Shown here: positions 19,181 through 27,707 of the stretch, piece by piece
How the letters are laid out: every line of letters begins with the position of its first letter
Numbering within the stretch: position 1 is the first letter of the stretch
Assembly (NCBI GenBank): GCA_030431635.1
Contig: JAUIIL010000008.1
Coordinates: 124,001-188,000, forward strand
Direction of reading: 5' to 3'
DNA: 64,000 nucleotides
From: Bacteriovoracia bacterium
GTDB lineage: Bacteria > Bdellovibrionota > Bacteriovoracia > Bacteriovoracales > Bacteriovoracaceae
Position numbers and translations under genes: made by a program
Notes under the pieces: generated by a model
Databases searched by the model: none
The model's input: only the letters and a program-made list of their open reading frames with translations
What the model was told of the DNA's origin: nothing

Positions 19181-21805
19181 ATGAGAAAAGAAGATAAGAA
19201 TCTAAAAATTAGGGGAGCCAGAACAAATAATTTAAAATCTGTTAATGTGGATATTCCTCTTAATAAAATAACCTGCTTAGGTGGCCCTTCTGGTTCAGGT
19301 AAAACATCACTGGCGTTTCACACCATCAATAATGAATCGAGAAGAAGATTTCTTAATTCTTTTCCTAACAATGTGAAGTTTTTTGCTGACAAGCCAGCAC
19401 CAGTGGATGTTGATGAGATATTTCCTGTTCTACCAGTCTTTTCTCTTCCACAAATTAATCCTGTCATTGGTTCAAGAGCAGTGGTGGCGGATACGATGGG
19501 GCTTACAGAGTTAACTTCTCATCTTTATTCGAAGTATTCTTTGGAGGTATGTCCTATCCATCAAACTCCTTTAGTTCAAGAGAGTTTTGAAAATTTAATA
19601 TCAAAAAAATTGAAATTAAAGACCGAAGAAAAGATCTTTTTTTACTTAAAAAAAATAGATTACGAAGAAGTTTTTGGTAGTGGCATTTTTCCTTCCAGGG
19701 TTTGGGATAATGAACAAAAAAAAGATATTTTATTTGAAAGTAAATTTGAAGTTTGGGAACTTTTAAGGGTTAAATTTCCCAAGCTTAAAAAGTTAAACGA
19801 TTTATTCGAAAGTTACCCTTTGTTAAAAGAAAAAACATTGATGGTTAGAGTTGAGAATGGAGACTTCAAAAAAATAAGTTTAAAATCAAAAAAGACATGC
19901 CCATCATGTGATTTTCAATCTGATGGAAAGACATTTCCTTCTGCTTTTTCTCCTTATAATGCCCTTGGTGCTTGTCGTGAATGTAATGGATATGGGGCTA
20001 CTCTTGAATACGATATTGAAAAACTTGTTGATAAAGATTTAAGTGTAAATGATGGAGCAATTAGTTTTTTAAACTATAAACCTTTTTCTCATTTTTTGAG
20101 TGATTTAAAAAAATCAATGAAGAAAAAAAAATACTCTTTAGATAAAGAAATTAATGAATTGGGGAAAGAATTTACTGATTTTCTTTACAAGGGCGATAAG
20201 GATTTTGTTGGATTTAACTCTTTGTTTAAATATTTAGATCGAAAAAAATATAAAAGAAATGTTCGAATCTATATGAGAAAAATTCAAAAAGAAGAACTAT
20301 GTAGTGTTTGTAAGGGGAGTCGTCTTAAACCGGAGATATATTCAAGAGTTTTAAAAATTAACAACGACAAAATTCTTAAGTTAGGCGATCTTTATAAACT
20401 TACAATCAATCAGTTAAAAAGTTATTTGGAGAATTTTCTAACTTACAAAGACAATTATCAAAAACAAATCGTTTCTAAGTTACAAGGAACTCTAGAAATA
20501 GCTCAGGAGATAGGATTGGGGAATTTGTCTTTGATGAGAAAAACTAAAAGTCTTTCATCAGGTGAATATCAAAGACTTTTATTGCTAAAATACCTTTCTT
20601 TTGAAGGAACAAATGCTCTTTTCATATTTGATGAACCAAGTATTGGTCTAAGTAACAAGGAGCAAAAACAACTACTCTTTGGTTTTAAGAAAATATGTGA
20701 TCAAGGTAATACAATTATCATTATTGATCATAGTTCTTTTTTGCAGCAAAAATCGGATCAACTTATTTTGATGGGACCTCAAGCTGGAAAGTTTGGGGGA
20801 GAAATTGTTTTTCAGGGTAAGCCAAGTTCATTCTTTCAAACGCAAAAAACTCCCAAGTTAAGTCGTCAAAAAATTAAAAGCAAAAAAGATATTTTAAAAA
20901 TAGATAAAATAAAAATAAGAGATTTTGAATTTAAAAAGATTGAAGTTCCCTTAGAGAGAATCACATGGGTTCATGGAGAAGCTGGAAGTGGGAAAAGCTC
21001 TTGCTTCGTTCAAGGATTGGCAAACTATCTTTCTCATCGCCTAACGGGTCAAAAAATAGGAGATGAGTTTCCTGAAGTGAAGGGTGTAAAGCTTCCCTCT
21101 AAACTAGAAGATGTTAAAGTGATTGAATCAAATTTAAATAGATATTCATCACGCTCAACTGTTGGGAGTTCGACTGAACTTTTTTCGATTGTGCGAAAGC
21201 ATTTTTTAAACACACCCTATGCAAAGGCCCTTGGTTTAAAAGATGGTCATCTTTCGGCCAATTCTGAGCTTGGTCAATGTAGTGCTTGTGAAGGAAGAGG
21301 AATTAAAATTATTGAAATGCAATATTTAGAAGATATTGTTCTTGAGTGTGAAGACTGTAAGGGAAAAAAATTAAAACCACGTTACGCTAGTTTGTCTGAT
21401 GGAAATCTGAGCGTTTCAGAAGCTTACTCAATGCCTTTACATGAACTTTTGCCTAAAATTCGCTTAACTCCTAAATTTCAGAGAATTTGGGAATATATTC
21501 AAATTTTAAAATTAGATTACTTATCATTAGATAGAACTGTTAATTCTCTTTCTGGAGGAGAGAAACAAAGAATTTATCTCCTCTCATGCCTCGTTAAGAA
21601 TTTAAAGAATACAATTCTTTTTTTTGAAAACCTTTCATTTGGTCTTTCTGAAAATGATTTAGTGGGAATTTGTGACTTTTTACAAAACCTTTTAAGTACA
21701 GGTAATAGTATTGTCGTTCTTGATTCAAATCCTCTTTTTTCTCAAATTTGCCATGGAGAGTTTCGTTTTCACAGCTATGGTCATTTTGAAAGTATAACGC
21801 ATTGA
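19181..21805 (+). CDS. UvrA-like ABC ATPase paralog with degenerate second nucleotide site
   Basis: About 874 residues, UvrA domain order: NBD-I Walker A GPSGSGKTS (near 37), zinc modules (CPSC/CREC, near 237-265), CSVCKGSRL, signature SLSSGEYQR, intact Walker B IFDEPSIGL and IDHS switch. Then NBD-II: Walker A GEAGSGKSS, CSACEGRG/CEDCKGK, signature SLSGGEKQR. In NBD-II the Walker B reads FFENLSFGL (catalytic Glu to Asn) and the usual VIEH switch reads VLDS. It is probably a second UvrA-type paralog, not the repair UvrA. The frame is open from a GTG in the rpsI terminator; I take ATG 19181 (ATG 19166 possible). Confidence 0.8.
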   Translation: MRKEDKNLKIRGARTNNLKSVNVDIPLNKITCLGGPSGSGKTSLAFHTINNESRRRFLNSFPNNVKFFADKPAPVDVDEIFPVLPVFSLPQINPVIGSRAVVADTMGLTELTSHLYSKYSLEVCPIHQTPLVQESFENLISKKLKLKTEEKIFFYLKKIDYEEVFGSGIFPSRVWDNEQKKDILFESKFEVWELLRVKFPKLKKLNDLFESYPLLKEKTLMVRVENGDFKKISLKSKKTCPSCDFQSDGKTFPSAFSPYNALGACRECNGYGATLEYDIEKLVDKDLSVNDGAISFLNYKPFSHFLSDLKKSMKKKKYSLDKEINELGKEFTDFLYKGDKDFVGFNSLFKYLDRKKYKRNVRIYMRKIQKEELCSVCKGSRLKPEIYSRVLKINNDKILKLGDLYKLTINQLKSYLENFLTYKDNYQKQIVSKLQGTLEIAQEIGLGNLSLMRKTKSLSSGEYQRLLLLKYLSFEGTNALFIFDEPSIGLSNKEQKQLLFGFKKICDQGNTIIIIDHSSFLQQKSDQLILMGPQAGKFGGEIVFQGKPSSFFQTQKTPKLSRQKIKSKKDILKIDKIKIRDFEFKKIEVPLERITWVHGEAGSGKSSCFVQGLANYLSHRLTGQKIGDEFPEVKGVKLPSKLEDVKVIESNLNRYSSRSTVGSSTELFSIVRKHFLNTPYAKALGLKDGHLSANSELGQCSACEGRGIKIIEMQYLEDIVLECEDCKGKKLKPRYASLSDGNLSVSEAYSMPLHELLPKIRLTPKFQRIWEYIQILKLDYLSLDRTVNSLSGGEKQRIYLLSCLVKNLKNTILFFENLSFGLSENDLVGICDFLQNLLSTGNSIVVLDSNPLFSQICHGEFRFHSYGHFESITH

Positions 21806-21838
21806 AATTACGGACCTTTTAAAGGTGTAGTTTTTCAC

Positions 21839-21866
21839 TCAAGTATATCTCCTTTTATGTCGATAA
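21839..21866 (+). promoter_or_regulatory. Sigma-28 (FliA)-like promoter before the matrixin pair
   Basis: TCAAGTAT (21839-21846), 12 bases, GTCGATAA (21859-21866). Compared with the enterobacterial consensus TAAAGTTT-N11-GCCGATAA this is 6/8 and 7/8 matches with one extra spacer base. The gene starts 22 bases downstream at 21888. The same 12-base spacing is seen before the Flp pilin and the YD-repeat gene. Confidence 0.5.
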
Positions 21867-21887
21867 GCTGACAACTTGGGAGAATTT

Positions 21888-22625
21888 ATGGTGAAGTCCG
21901 GATTTTTGGTTTTTCTTTTCATAGGACATTGTTTAGCGACAACCTTTATTCCCATTTCGTTTGAAAGACAAATAAAGGATTCAGACGCAATCATCCAAGG
22001 AACTTATGTAACACAGTTTTCAAAAAAATTAGCTGATGGAAATATTGCAACGGAGTTTCTCTTTGATGTTGAAAAAAGCCAAGGTCTCAAAAACTCTGAA
22101 TTACGTGGGTACACGAATTTTAAAGTTCTCTCTCTTGGTGGAGATTGGCAGGGAGAGACTTATAAGGTTCATGGAGCTCCTCGTTTTAAGAAAAATGAAT
22201 CAGTAATTTTATTTCTTAAAAAAGATAAACATGGTTATTGGATCCAGAATTTATCGCTTGGAAAGTATAAACTTAAACAAGTTGGAACAGAAGTTCTAAT
22301 GATTTCAAGTGTCTTTCCTTATCATCCTCAGATGGGACAAATAAAAGTGGAAGATTTTTATTCCAAAGTTGAAAAAATTAAAGTGGTTACTCTAGTTGAC
22401 TATAATCCAGATTACTCCAAAGCTGGGTATCATTTAAGAAAACCAGCGACCAATAGTTTTGAAAGTCATCACGTAACAATAAAAAAGAATGATAAAAAAG
22501 AAGCAAGTAAAACTCATCGGGTACCTAATTCATTACCTAAAGAGGAAATGAATATTTGGTGGCTTATAGTTCTATTTGCTCTCATGGGAGGAATTTCCTC
22601 TATTTTAATTAAGAAATCATCATGA
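21888..22625 (+). CDS. Secreted, membrane-anchored partner protein of a matrixin
   Basis: 245 residues. A signal peptide (1-17, ending CLAT) is followed by a beta-rich domain of the kind often found before matrixin proteases (SDAIIQGTYV near 28, GGDWQGETYKVHG near 84, FKKNESVILFLKK near 101), and then one C-terminal TM segment (about 222-241) with a basic end. ATG 21888 is chosen over TTG 21876 because GGGAG lies 5 bases before it and the signal peptide starts there. It overlaps the protease gene by 4 bases (ATGA), so the two are co-translated. Exact role unknown; an anchor or inhibitor is possible. Confidence 0.65.
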   Translation: MVKSGFLVFLFIGHCLATTFIPISFERQIKDSDAIIQGTYVTQFSKKLADGNIATEFLFDVEKSQGLKNSELRGYTNFKVLSLGGDWQGETYKVHGAPRFKKNESVILFLKKDKHGYWIQNLSLGKYKLKQVGTEVLMISSVFPYHPQMGQIKVEDFYSKVEKIKVVTLVDYNPDYSKAGYHLRKPATNSFESHHVTIKKNDKKEASKTHRVPNSLPKEEMNIWWLIVLFALMGGISSILIKKSS

Positions 22626-24340
22626 AACTTTTTTGGGGCTTAAGTTTTATTTTTTGCATTTCAAACTCTTTGGCATTAGTCAGAACAAAAACTCAAACAG
22701 GTTTAGATATTTCATGGGGTTCTACATCCGTTATTCCTATTGATATTGTCACAAATTCTAAAACGTTCAATGAAACTCAGATACAAACAATAATTAATGA
22801 ATCAATTCAAGAATGGAATAATGAATCTAATACTCAAGTTGTACCCAGTTATGTAAGTTCCTCAAGTGCAGATACGAGGCTTGAGTTTATTTCTTCTTCC
22901 AATGCTTCATTTGGTTCAGGGGTCGTTGCCGTAACTTCTGTTAATTTTTCAAATTTAAATGGAAAAATTCGCTCTGCTAAAATTTCAATAAATGAGTATG
23001 ATTATAATTTCACTTCAAATAAGAGTACAAATCCTCAATTGGCTCCCTATGATATTTACCTAGGGGATGCAGTCACACATGAGTTGGGACATCTTTTAGG
23101 TCTTGGCCATAGTGAAGTTGTCGGCTCTACAATGAATTATAGTTCGGCAATGAATCAGTACGACTTACATGAAGATGATAAAAGCTCTATAAGAGCAATG
23201 TATCCTTCTTCTACACAAGCCAGTATTTATGGTCGAATTATTGGAGGCAGTAATATCACTCCAATTTTTGGAGCTTATGTAAGCCTTATCTCTTCAAAAA
23301 CAGGAGGAGTTGTTGCTTCAGCTATTTCAAATCCTGATGGTGGGTTTCTTATTGAAGGGTTAAGTCAACAAGATGATAATTATTATATTTATGTGGAGCC
23401 TCTTAAAAACAAAAGCGCACTCCCTGACTATTACTCATCGGTTCAATCAAATTTTTGTCCAGGGGATTATGTTGGTTCTTTTTATACAACTTGCTCAAGT
23501 GCTTCCAAAGGGTTTCCTCAAACGATTTCTCTCTTATCATCAGACTCACAACTTAATGTTGGTGATATTAGCATACAGTGTGACTTAAGTGTTAATACGG
23601 ACTATTTGGCCACAAAATCAGTAGGAAGTAACTCTCAATATGAAATCATTGATTCATCTTCTCGTTTAGAAGAAGACGGAGGAATGAGTTTTTTAGGTTT
23701 TTTCTATGATTCACAAGTTGATAGTTCGAGCAATAATAGCTCTGATTGGGATGAGTTAACGATAGATTTGACGAGTGAAGCCTCTCCATCTTCTAAAGCA
23801 TTAAAGATTAATGTTTTAAGTCTTAGTTTTGGAGTTCCAGTAGAGTATACAATTCATTTACAAGATAATTCGTCCACTGCAATTACTTCAGAAGTTAAAG
23901 ACGAAATAGGAATCATTCAAGCTCTTGATTCCAATCAAGCCAATAATATTTATAAACTGGTTGTAAAACCTAGGGCCTTAACTTCTAATACTGAACTTAA
24001 AGCCACTTTTCCAACTCCCTCAGTTTTTACAACAGATTCTTATTTTTATTTAGTTACTGTAGATGTTGTTGATGCTTCAAATACTTCAGATTTATTAAGT
24101 GTTGTTTCTAATCATATTGAAGATAATTATATGTGTTCACAAGCTCCTTTTGCTTATGGTGTAGAAGCTGTTGTTTCAGATATTGAAAATAACGAGGACG
24201 TAGATGTTTTGGGGACATCTTGTGGAACAATTTCTGGACCTAACGACTCAGGTAGTGGAGGAAGTTTTTTTAGTTTAATTCTTGGAATTGCACTCACAAT
24301 TATTGTTTCTCAGTTAGGACGTTCTAGAAAAATAGTGTAA
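22622..24340 (+). CDS. Secreted matrixin-family zinc metalloprotease
   Basis: 572 residues: signal peptide (1-18), then an M10-type catalytic domain with the zinc motif HELGHLLGLGH (near 153) and a Met-turn STMNY about ten residues later. A carboxypeptidase-regulatory-like beta domain follows (about 200-260, GRIIGGSNITPIFGAYV), then a Ser-rich region. The C-terminus has a Gly-Ser stretch, one hydrophobic helix and a basic end (SRK), like three-part C-terminal sorting tags such as GlyGly-CTERM. No clear propeptide cysteine switch is visible. Predators of this group carry many such proteases; prey or surface protein cleavage is inferred. Confidence 0.85.
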   Translation: MKLFWGLSFIFCISNSLALVRTKTQTGLDISWGSTSVIPIDIVTNSKTFNETQIQTIINESIQEWNNESNTQVVPSYVSSSSADTRLEFISSSNASFGSGVVAVTSVNFSNLNGKIRSAKISINEYDYNFTSNKSTNPQLAPYDIYLGDAVTHELGHLLGLGHSEVVGSTMNYSSAMNQYDLHEDDKSSIRAMYPSSTQASIYGRIIGGSNITPIFGAYVSLISSKTGGVVASAISNPDGGFLIEGLSQQDDNYYIYVEPLKNKSALPDYYSSVQSNFCPGDYVGSFYTTCSSASKGFPQTISLLSSDSQLNVGDISIQCDLSVNTDYLATKSVGSNSQYEIIDSSSRLEEDGGMSFLGFFYDSQVDSSSNNSSDWDELTIDLTSEASPSSKALKINVLSLSFGVPVEYTIHLQDNSSTAITSEVKDEIGIIQALDSNQANNIYKLVVKPRALTSNTELKATFPTPSVFTTDSYFYLVTVDVVDASNTSDLLSVVSNHIEDNYMCSQAPFAYGVEAVVSDIENNEDVDVLGTSCGTISGPNDSGSGGSFFSLILGIALTIIVSQLGRSRKIV

Positions 24341-24377
24341 AATATAATTGTTTTTATTTAGATTTAAGGATGAGTCT

Positions 24378-24851
24378 ATGAAGATTGTTATTGCGCTTGT
24401 TGTTATTTTATTTTCCACTCAACTCTATGCTCAAAACCTATCAAAAGAGAGAATCTGGAAACTTTCCTCACGTAAAAAATCTATATTTCTTGATAAGGGG
24501 ATATTTCATGTGAAAACAGGACAAGGCATAAGTAATGTTGTTGGTGTGCGCAATTCCTATGTTAAATCTCGAGGCTATGAAAGAATTGTTTTTGATTTTA
24601 ATTCAAATCAAATTCCAAGTGTCTATGGCCATATTTCTCAAGAGTCACACAAGGTTTATCTGGACTTTTTTAACACTAAGCTAGCGAGAACTATTGAGTC
24701 CATGAAAGGAACGAAATTCGTCAATAATCTTGATTTCTTTGGAATCGACGGCAGCTCACTTTCTGTCGAGTTAAGCTTTAATAAGTCTTCAACTTTTGAT
24801 ATTTTTTATCTTGAGAACCCAGGAAGGCTTGTTATAGATATAAAAAAGTAA
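24378..24851 (+). CDS. Periplasmic AMIN-like domain protein
   Basis: 157 residues with a signal peptide (1-18, ending LYAQ) and one beta-rich domain resembling AMIN (cell-envelope localising domain): RIVFDFNSNQIP near 66 and the family-typical ending GRLVIDIKK. ATG 24378 has AAGGA 8 bases upstream; the longer frame from TTG 24348 would place ten extra residues before the signal peptide. It follows the matrixin by 37 bases and precedes lon, and may be transcribed with the matrixin. Confidence 0.6.
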   Translation: MKIVIALVVILFSTQLYAQNLSKERIWKLSSRKKSIFLDKGIFHVKTGQGISNVVGVRNSYVKSRGYERIVFDFNSNQIPSVYGHISQESHKVYLDFFNTKLARTIESMKGTKFVNNLDFFGIDGSSLSVELSFNKSSTFDIFYLENPGRLVIDIKK

Positions 24852-24864
24852 TAAGTTCAGTTCT

Positions 24865-24873
24865 TGATATAAT
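24865..24873 (+). promoter_or_regulatory. Extended -10 promoter of lon
   Basis: TGATATAAT (24865-24873) is an extended -10 element 21 bases before the lon ATG, in the 43-base gap. There is no good -35 box, as is common for extended -10 promoters. Confidence 0.55.
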
Positions 24874-24894
24874 TCACAATATTCGGAGAAATAA

Positions 24895-27423
24895 ATGGCA
24901 GCAAATGTAGATTCTAGTGTTGACGGTGTTGAGCACACAAAATCTCTTCCTAAAGATGTTGTAGTCATACCTATTGTTAATAGTCCTATCTTTCCAGGAA
25001 TGATTGCTCCTATTATTTTAACTCAAGAAAAATATACTCCAGAACTTGATGCCAAAATAACCAGAACAGGTTTTGTTGGATTAAATTTAGTGAAATTTAG
25101 TGAGGGAAGAGAAGTTTTGGATGAGGACTCAGAGGAGTACTACGAGTCTCAAGAAGACGAAGATAATGATGATGACGAAGATGATGCCCCTCAGGCTTAT
25201 ACTATTGAGAATATTTCTTCAGATGATGTATATAGGGTTGGAGTTTTATGTAAAGTTGTTAAAAAATTAAAACTACCTGATGGGTCTGTAAATATCCTGG
25301 TTCACGGATTAAAAAGATATCGAATAAAAGATTTTGTTCAAGAATCACCTCTACTTGTTGTTAAGCTCGATGTTTTTGAAGATATACTTGAATCTGATGA
25401 AGAGCTGGACGCTTATACTCGCTCTGTTATTAATCAAGTGAAAAAACTCAGTGAAATTAATCCATATTTTAATGAAGAAATGAAGCTTGCCATGCTAAAT
25501 TCTCCATCTCCAGGCTCTTTAGCCGATCTGGTGGCTTTTGCTTTGTCACTGGATGTTCCAGAAGCTCAAGACTTCCTTGAAACCTTAGTTGTAAAGAAAA
25601 GATTTGCAAAATTATTGGTTTACTTAAAAAGAGAAAAAGATGTTGCAGATATACAGAAAAAAATTAGCGATGAAGTGAATGAAAAAGTTAATAAATATCA
25701 AAGAGAATATTTCTTAAGAGAGCAGTTAAAAGCTATTCGAACAGAATTAGGAATGGATGATGATGATAAGTCACGTGATCTGAAGAAATTCAAAGATGCT
25801 ATTTCGGATGCAGGGATGTCTGAAGAAGCCAAAAAAGCAGCGGAAGAAGAATTAGAAAGATTAGAGTCTATCCCTGACTCATCACCAGAGTATAACGTAG
25901 CGAGAACTTATCTTCAGTGGATAACACAGCTTCCATGGAATAAGTCCACAGAAGAGCAAATTAATATTGAAAAAGCAGGTAAGGTACTTGAAAAAGATCA
26001 TTATGGTCTTGAAAAAGCCAAAGAGAGAATTCTTGAGTTTTTGGCAGTAAGAAAACTTAAGCCTGAGTATGATGGAACAATTCTTTGTTTCGCAGGTCCT
26101 CCTGGAGTTGGAAAAACTTCTCTAGGCCAGAGTATTGCCAATTCAATGGGAAGAAAGTTCTACCGTTTTAGTCTCGGGGGAATGAGGGATGAAGCAGAAA
26201 TAAAAGGCCATAGAAGAACATATGTTGGTGCTATGCCTGGGAAAATCATGCAAGCTTTAAAAAGAGTTGAAGTTAATAATCCAGTCATCATGCTTGATGA
26301 GATTGATAAGATTGGAAAATCCTTCCAAGGCGATCCTGCATCAGCTCTGTTAGAAGTTCTAGATCCAGAACAAAACAAAACCTTCATTGATAACTATTTG
26401 GATGTTTCTTTTGATTTATCAAAAGTTCTTTTCATTGCAACTGCTAACTATGTTGGAGAGATTCCAGAGGCTCTTCTAGATAGAATGGAATTGATTAACG
26501 TAAGCGGTTACACTTTAGAGGAAAAAATAACGATTGCTAATAAATGGGTTGTTCCAAAACAACTTAAAAAACACGGGCTAAGTAAAGCTGAGTTTTCTCT
26601 TTCTTCAGCTCTTTTAAAACAAATCATTCATGACTATGCGAGAGAGCCTGGTGTAAGGGTTATGGAGCAAAACATAGCCAAGTTATGTCGAAGAGCAGCT
26701 CTAGAAAAAGTAACAAAGAGGAATTTCAAAAAATTTAATCCTAAACCAGAGCAATTAGAAGAGTATTTAGGAAGTAAAAGATTTCAATCTGAAATGGCCC
26801 AAAACTTTCTTAAACCTGGAATTGTAACAGGCCTTGCTTGGACATCTTTTGGAGGAGAAATTCTCTTCATTGAAACAATTCCTCTTAAAGGAAAGGGTTT
26901 TAAACTTACAGGACAGCTGGGGGATGTGATGAATGAATCAGCTTCTCTTGCTTACAGCTATGTCAAAAAACTCCTTCAGGACGAAATAGACCTTAAGAAG
27001 AAATCAAAGAAAAAAACTACCAATAAAAAGAAACCTCAAAGTGAAGTCAATTCCTCAGAGGAAGCCCAAGATTTCTTAGAGAATCATCAAGTACATTTGC
27101 ATTTACCGGCTGGGGCCACTCCAAAAGATGGACCAAGTGCAGGTATAACAATGGCAACAGCTCTTTACTCTCTTGCAACAAACAAAAAAGTTAGAGGAAC
27201 AGTCGCGATGACTGGAGAGTTGAGTTTAACAGGGCGTGTTCTTCCTGTTGGTGGGATTCGCGAGAAAGTATTAGCTGCAAAACGAGCAGGTATCAAAGAA
27301 ATAATTCTCCCAAAGGATTGTGAAAAAGATTTAAAAGAAGTACCAGAAAGACATCGCAAAGGACTTAAGTTTCATCCTGTGGCCCATTTTGATGAAGTTT
27401 TAAAAATTGTATTAGGAAAATAG
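24895..27423 (+). CDS. lon: ATP-dependent protease Lon
   Basis: 842 residues: N-terminal substrate domain (1-230), coiled coil (235-310), AAA+ ATPase with GPPGVGKTS (near 402) and Walker B IMLDEIDKIG (near 465), and the Ser-Lys protease domain with DGPSAGIT (catalytic Ser near 748) and the Lys about 43 residues later. It degrades misfolded and regulatory proteins. Two insertions are unusual: a very acidic stretch near residues 77-96 and a lysine-rich segment near 700-720 between ATPase and protease domains. Convergent with rpoZ, with only 4 bases between stops. Confidence 0.96.
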   Translation: MAANVDSSVDGVEHTKSLPKDVVVIPIVNSPIFPGMIAPIILTQEKYTPELDAKITRTGFVGLNLVKFSEGREVLDEDSEEYYESQEDEDNDDDEDDAPQAYTIENISSDDVYRVGVLCKVVKKLKLPDGSVNILVHGLKRYRIKDFVQESPLLVVKLDVFEDILESDEELDAYTRSVINQVKKLSEINPYFNEEMKLAMLNSPSPGSLADLVAFALSLDVPEAQDFLETLVVKKRFAKLLVYLKREKDVADIQKKISDEVNEKVNKYQREYFLREQLKAIRTELGMDDDDKSRDLKKFKDAISDAGMSEEAKKAAEEELERLESIPDSSPEYNVARTYLQWITQLPWNKSTEEQINIEKAGKVLEKDHYGLEKAKERILEFLAVRKLKPEYDGTILCFAGPPGVGKTSLGQSIANSMGRKFYRFSLGGMRDEAEIKGHRRTYVGAMPGKIMQALKRVEVNNPVIMLDEIDKIGKSFQGDPASALLEVLDPEQNKTFIDNYLDVSFDLSKVLFIATANYVGEIPEALLDRMELINVSGYTLEEKITIANKWVVPKQLKKHGLSKAEFSLSSALLKQIIHDYAREPGVRVMEQNIAKLCRRAALEKVTKRNFKKFNPKPEQLEEYLGSKRFQSEMAQNFLKPGIVTGLAWTSFGGEILFIETIPLKGKGFKLTGQLGDVMNESASLAYSYVKKLLQDEIDLKKKSKKKTTNKKKPQSEVNSSEEAQDFLENHQVHLHLPAGATPKDGPSAGITMATALYSLATNKKVRGTVAMTGELSLTGRVLPVGGIREKVLAAKRAGIKEIILPKDCEKDLKEVPERHRKGLKFHPVAHFDEVLKIVLGK

Positions 27424-27427
27424 AAAA

Positions 27428-27640
27428 CTAGAATTCGTCAGAATCGTATTCAGAAATTTCTGAATGCTTAACTTTTCCAGCTGCAATTTCTCTCAAAGCA
27501 GTAACAACTTCTTTGTTTTTACTTCTTACGACACTATCATCGCCCTCACGAAGTTGCTTAACTCTTTTGGCCGTTAAATGAACAAGCTCATATCTGTTTT
27601 CAACTCTTTCTAGACAATCCTCAATAGTGACTCTGGCCAT
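27428..27640 (-). CDS. rpoZ: DNA-directed RNA polymerase omega subunit
   Basis: 70 residues starting [20 protein letters not shown], the omega pattern. Omega supports folding of beta-prime and assembly of RNA polymerase. The ATG at 27640 is preceded by TGAGGA with 5 bases spacing; a GTG four codons earlier overlaps that ribosome site and is unlikely. The C-terminus is acidic ([10 protein letters not shown]). Confidence 0.92.
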   Translation of the reverse strand: MARVTIEDCLERVENRYELVHLTAKRVKQLREGDDSVVRSKNKEVVTALREIAAGKVKHSEISEYDSDEF

Positions 27641-27707
27641 GAAATTCCTCACAAAATTTAAGTTAGAGCTCTTTATATTCTAAAATGGCGATCTTTGTCA
27701 ATTTTCT

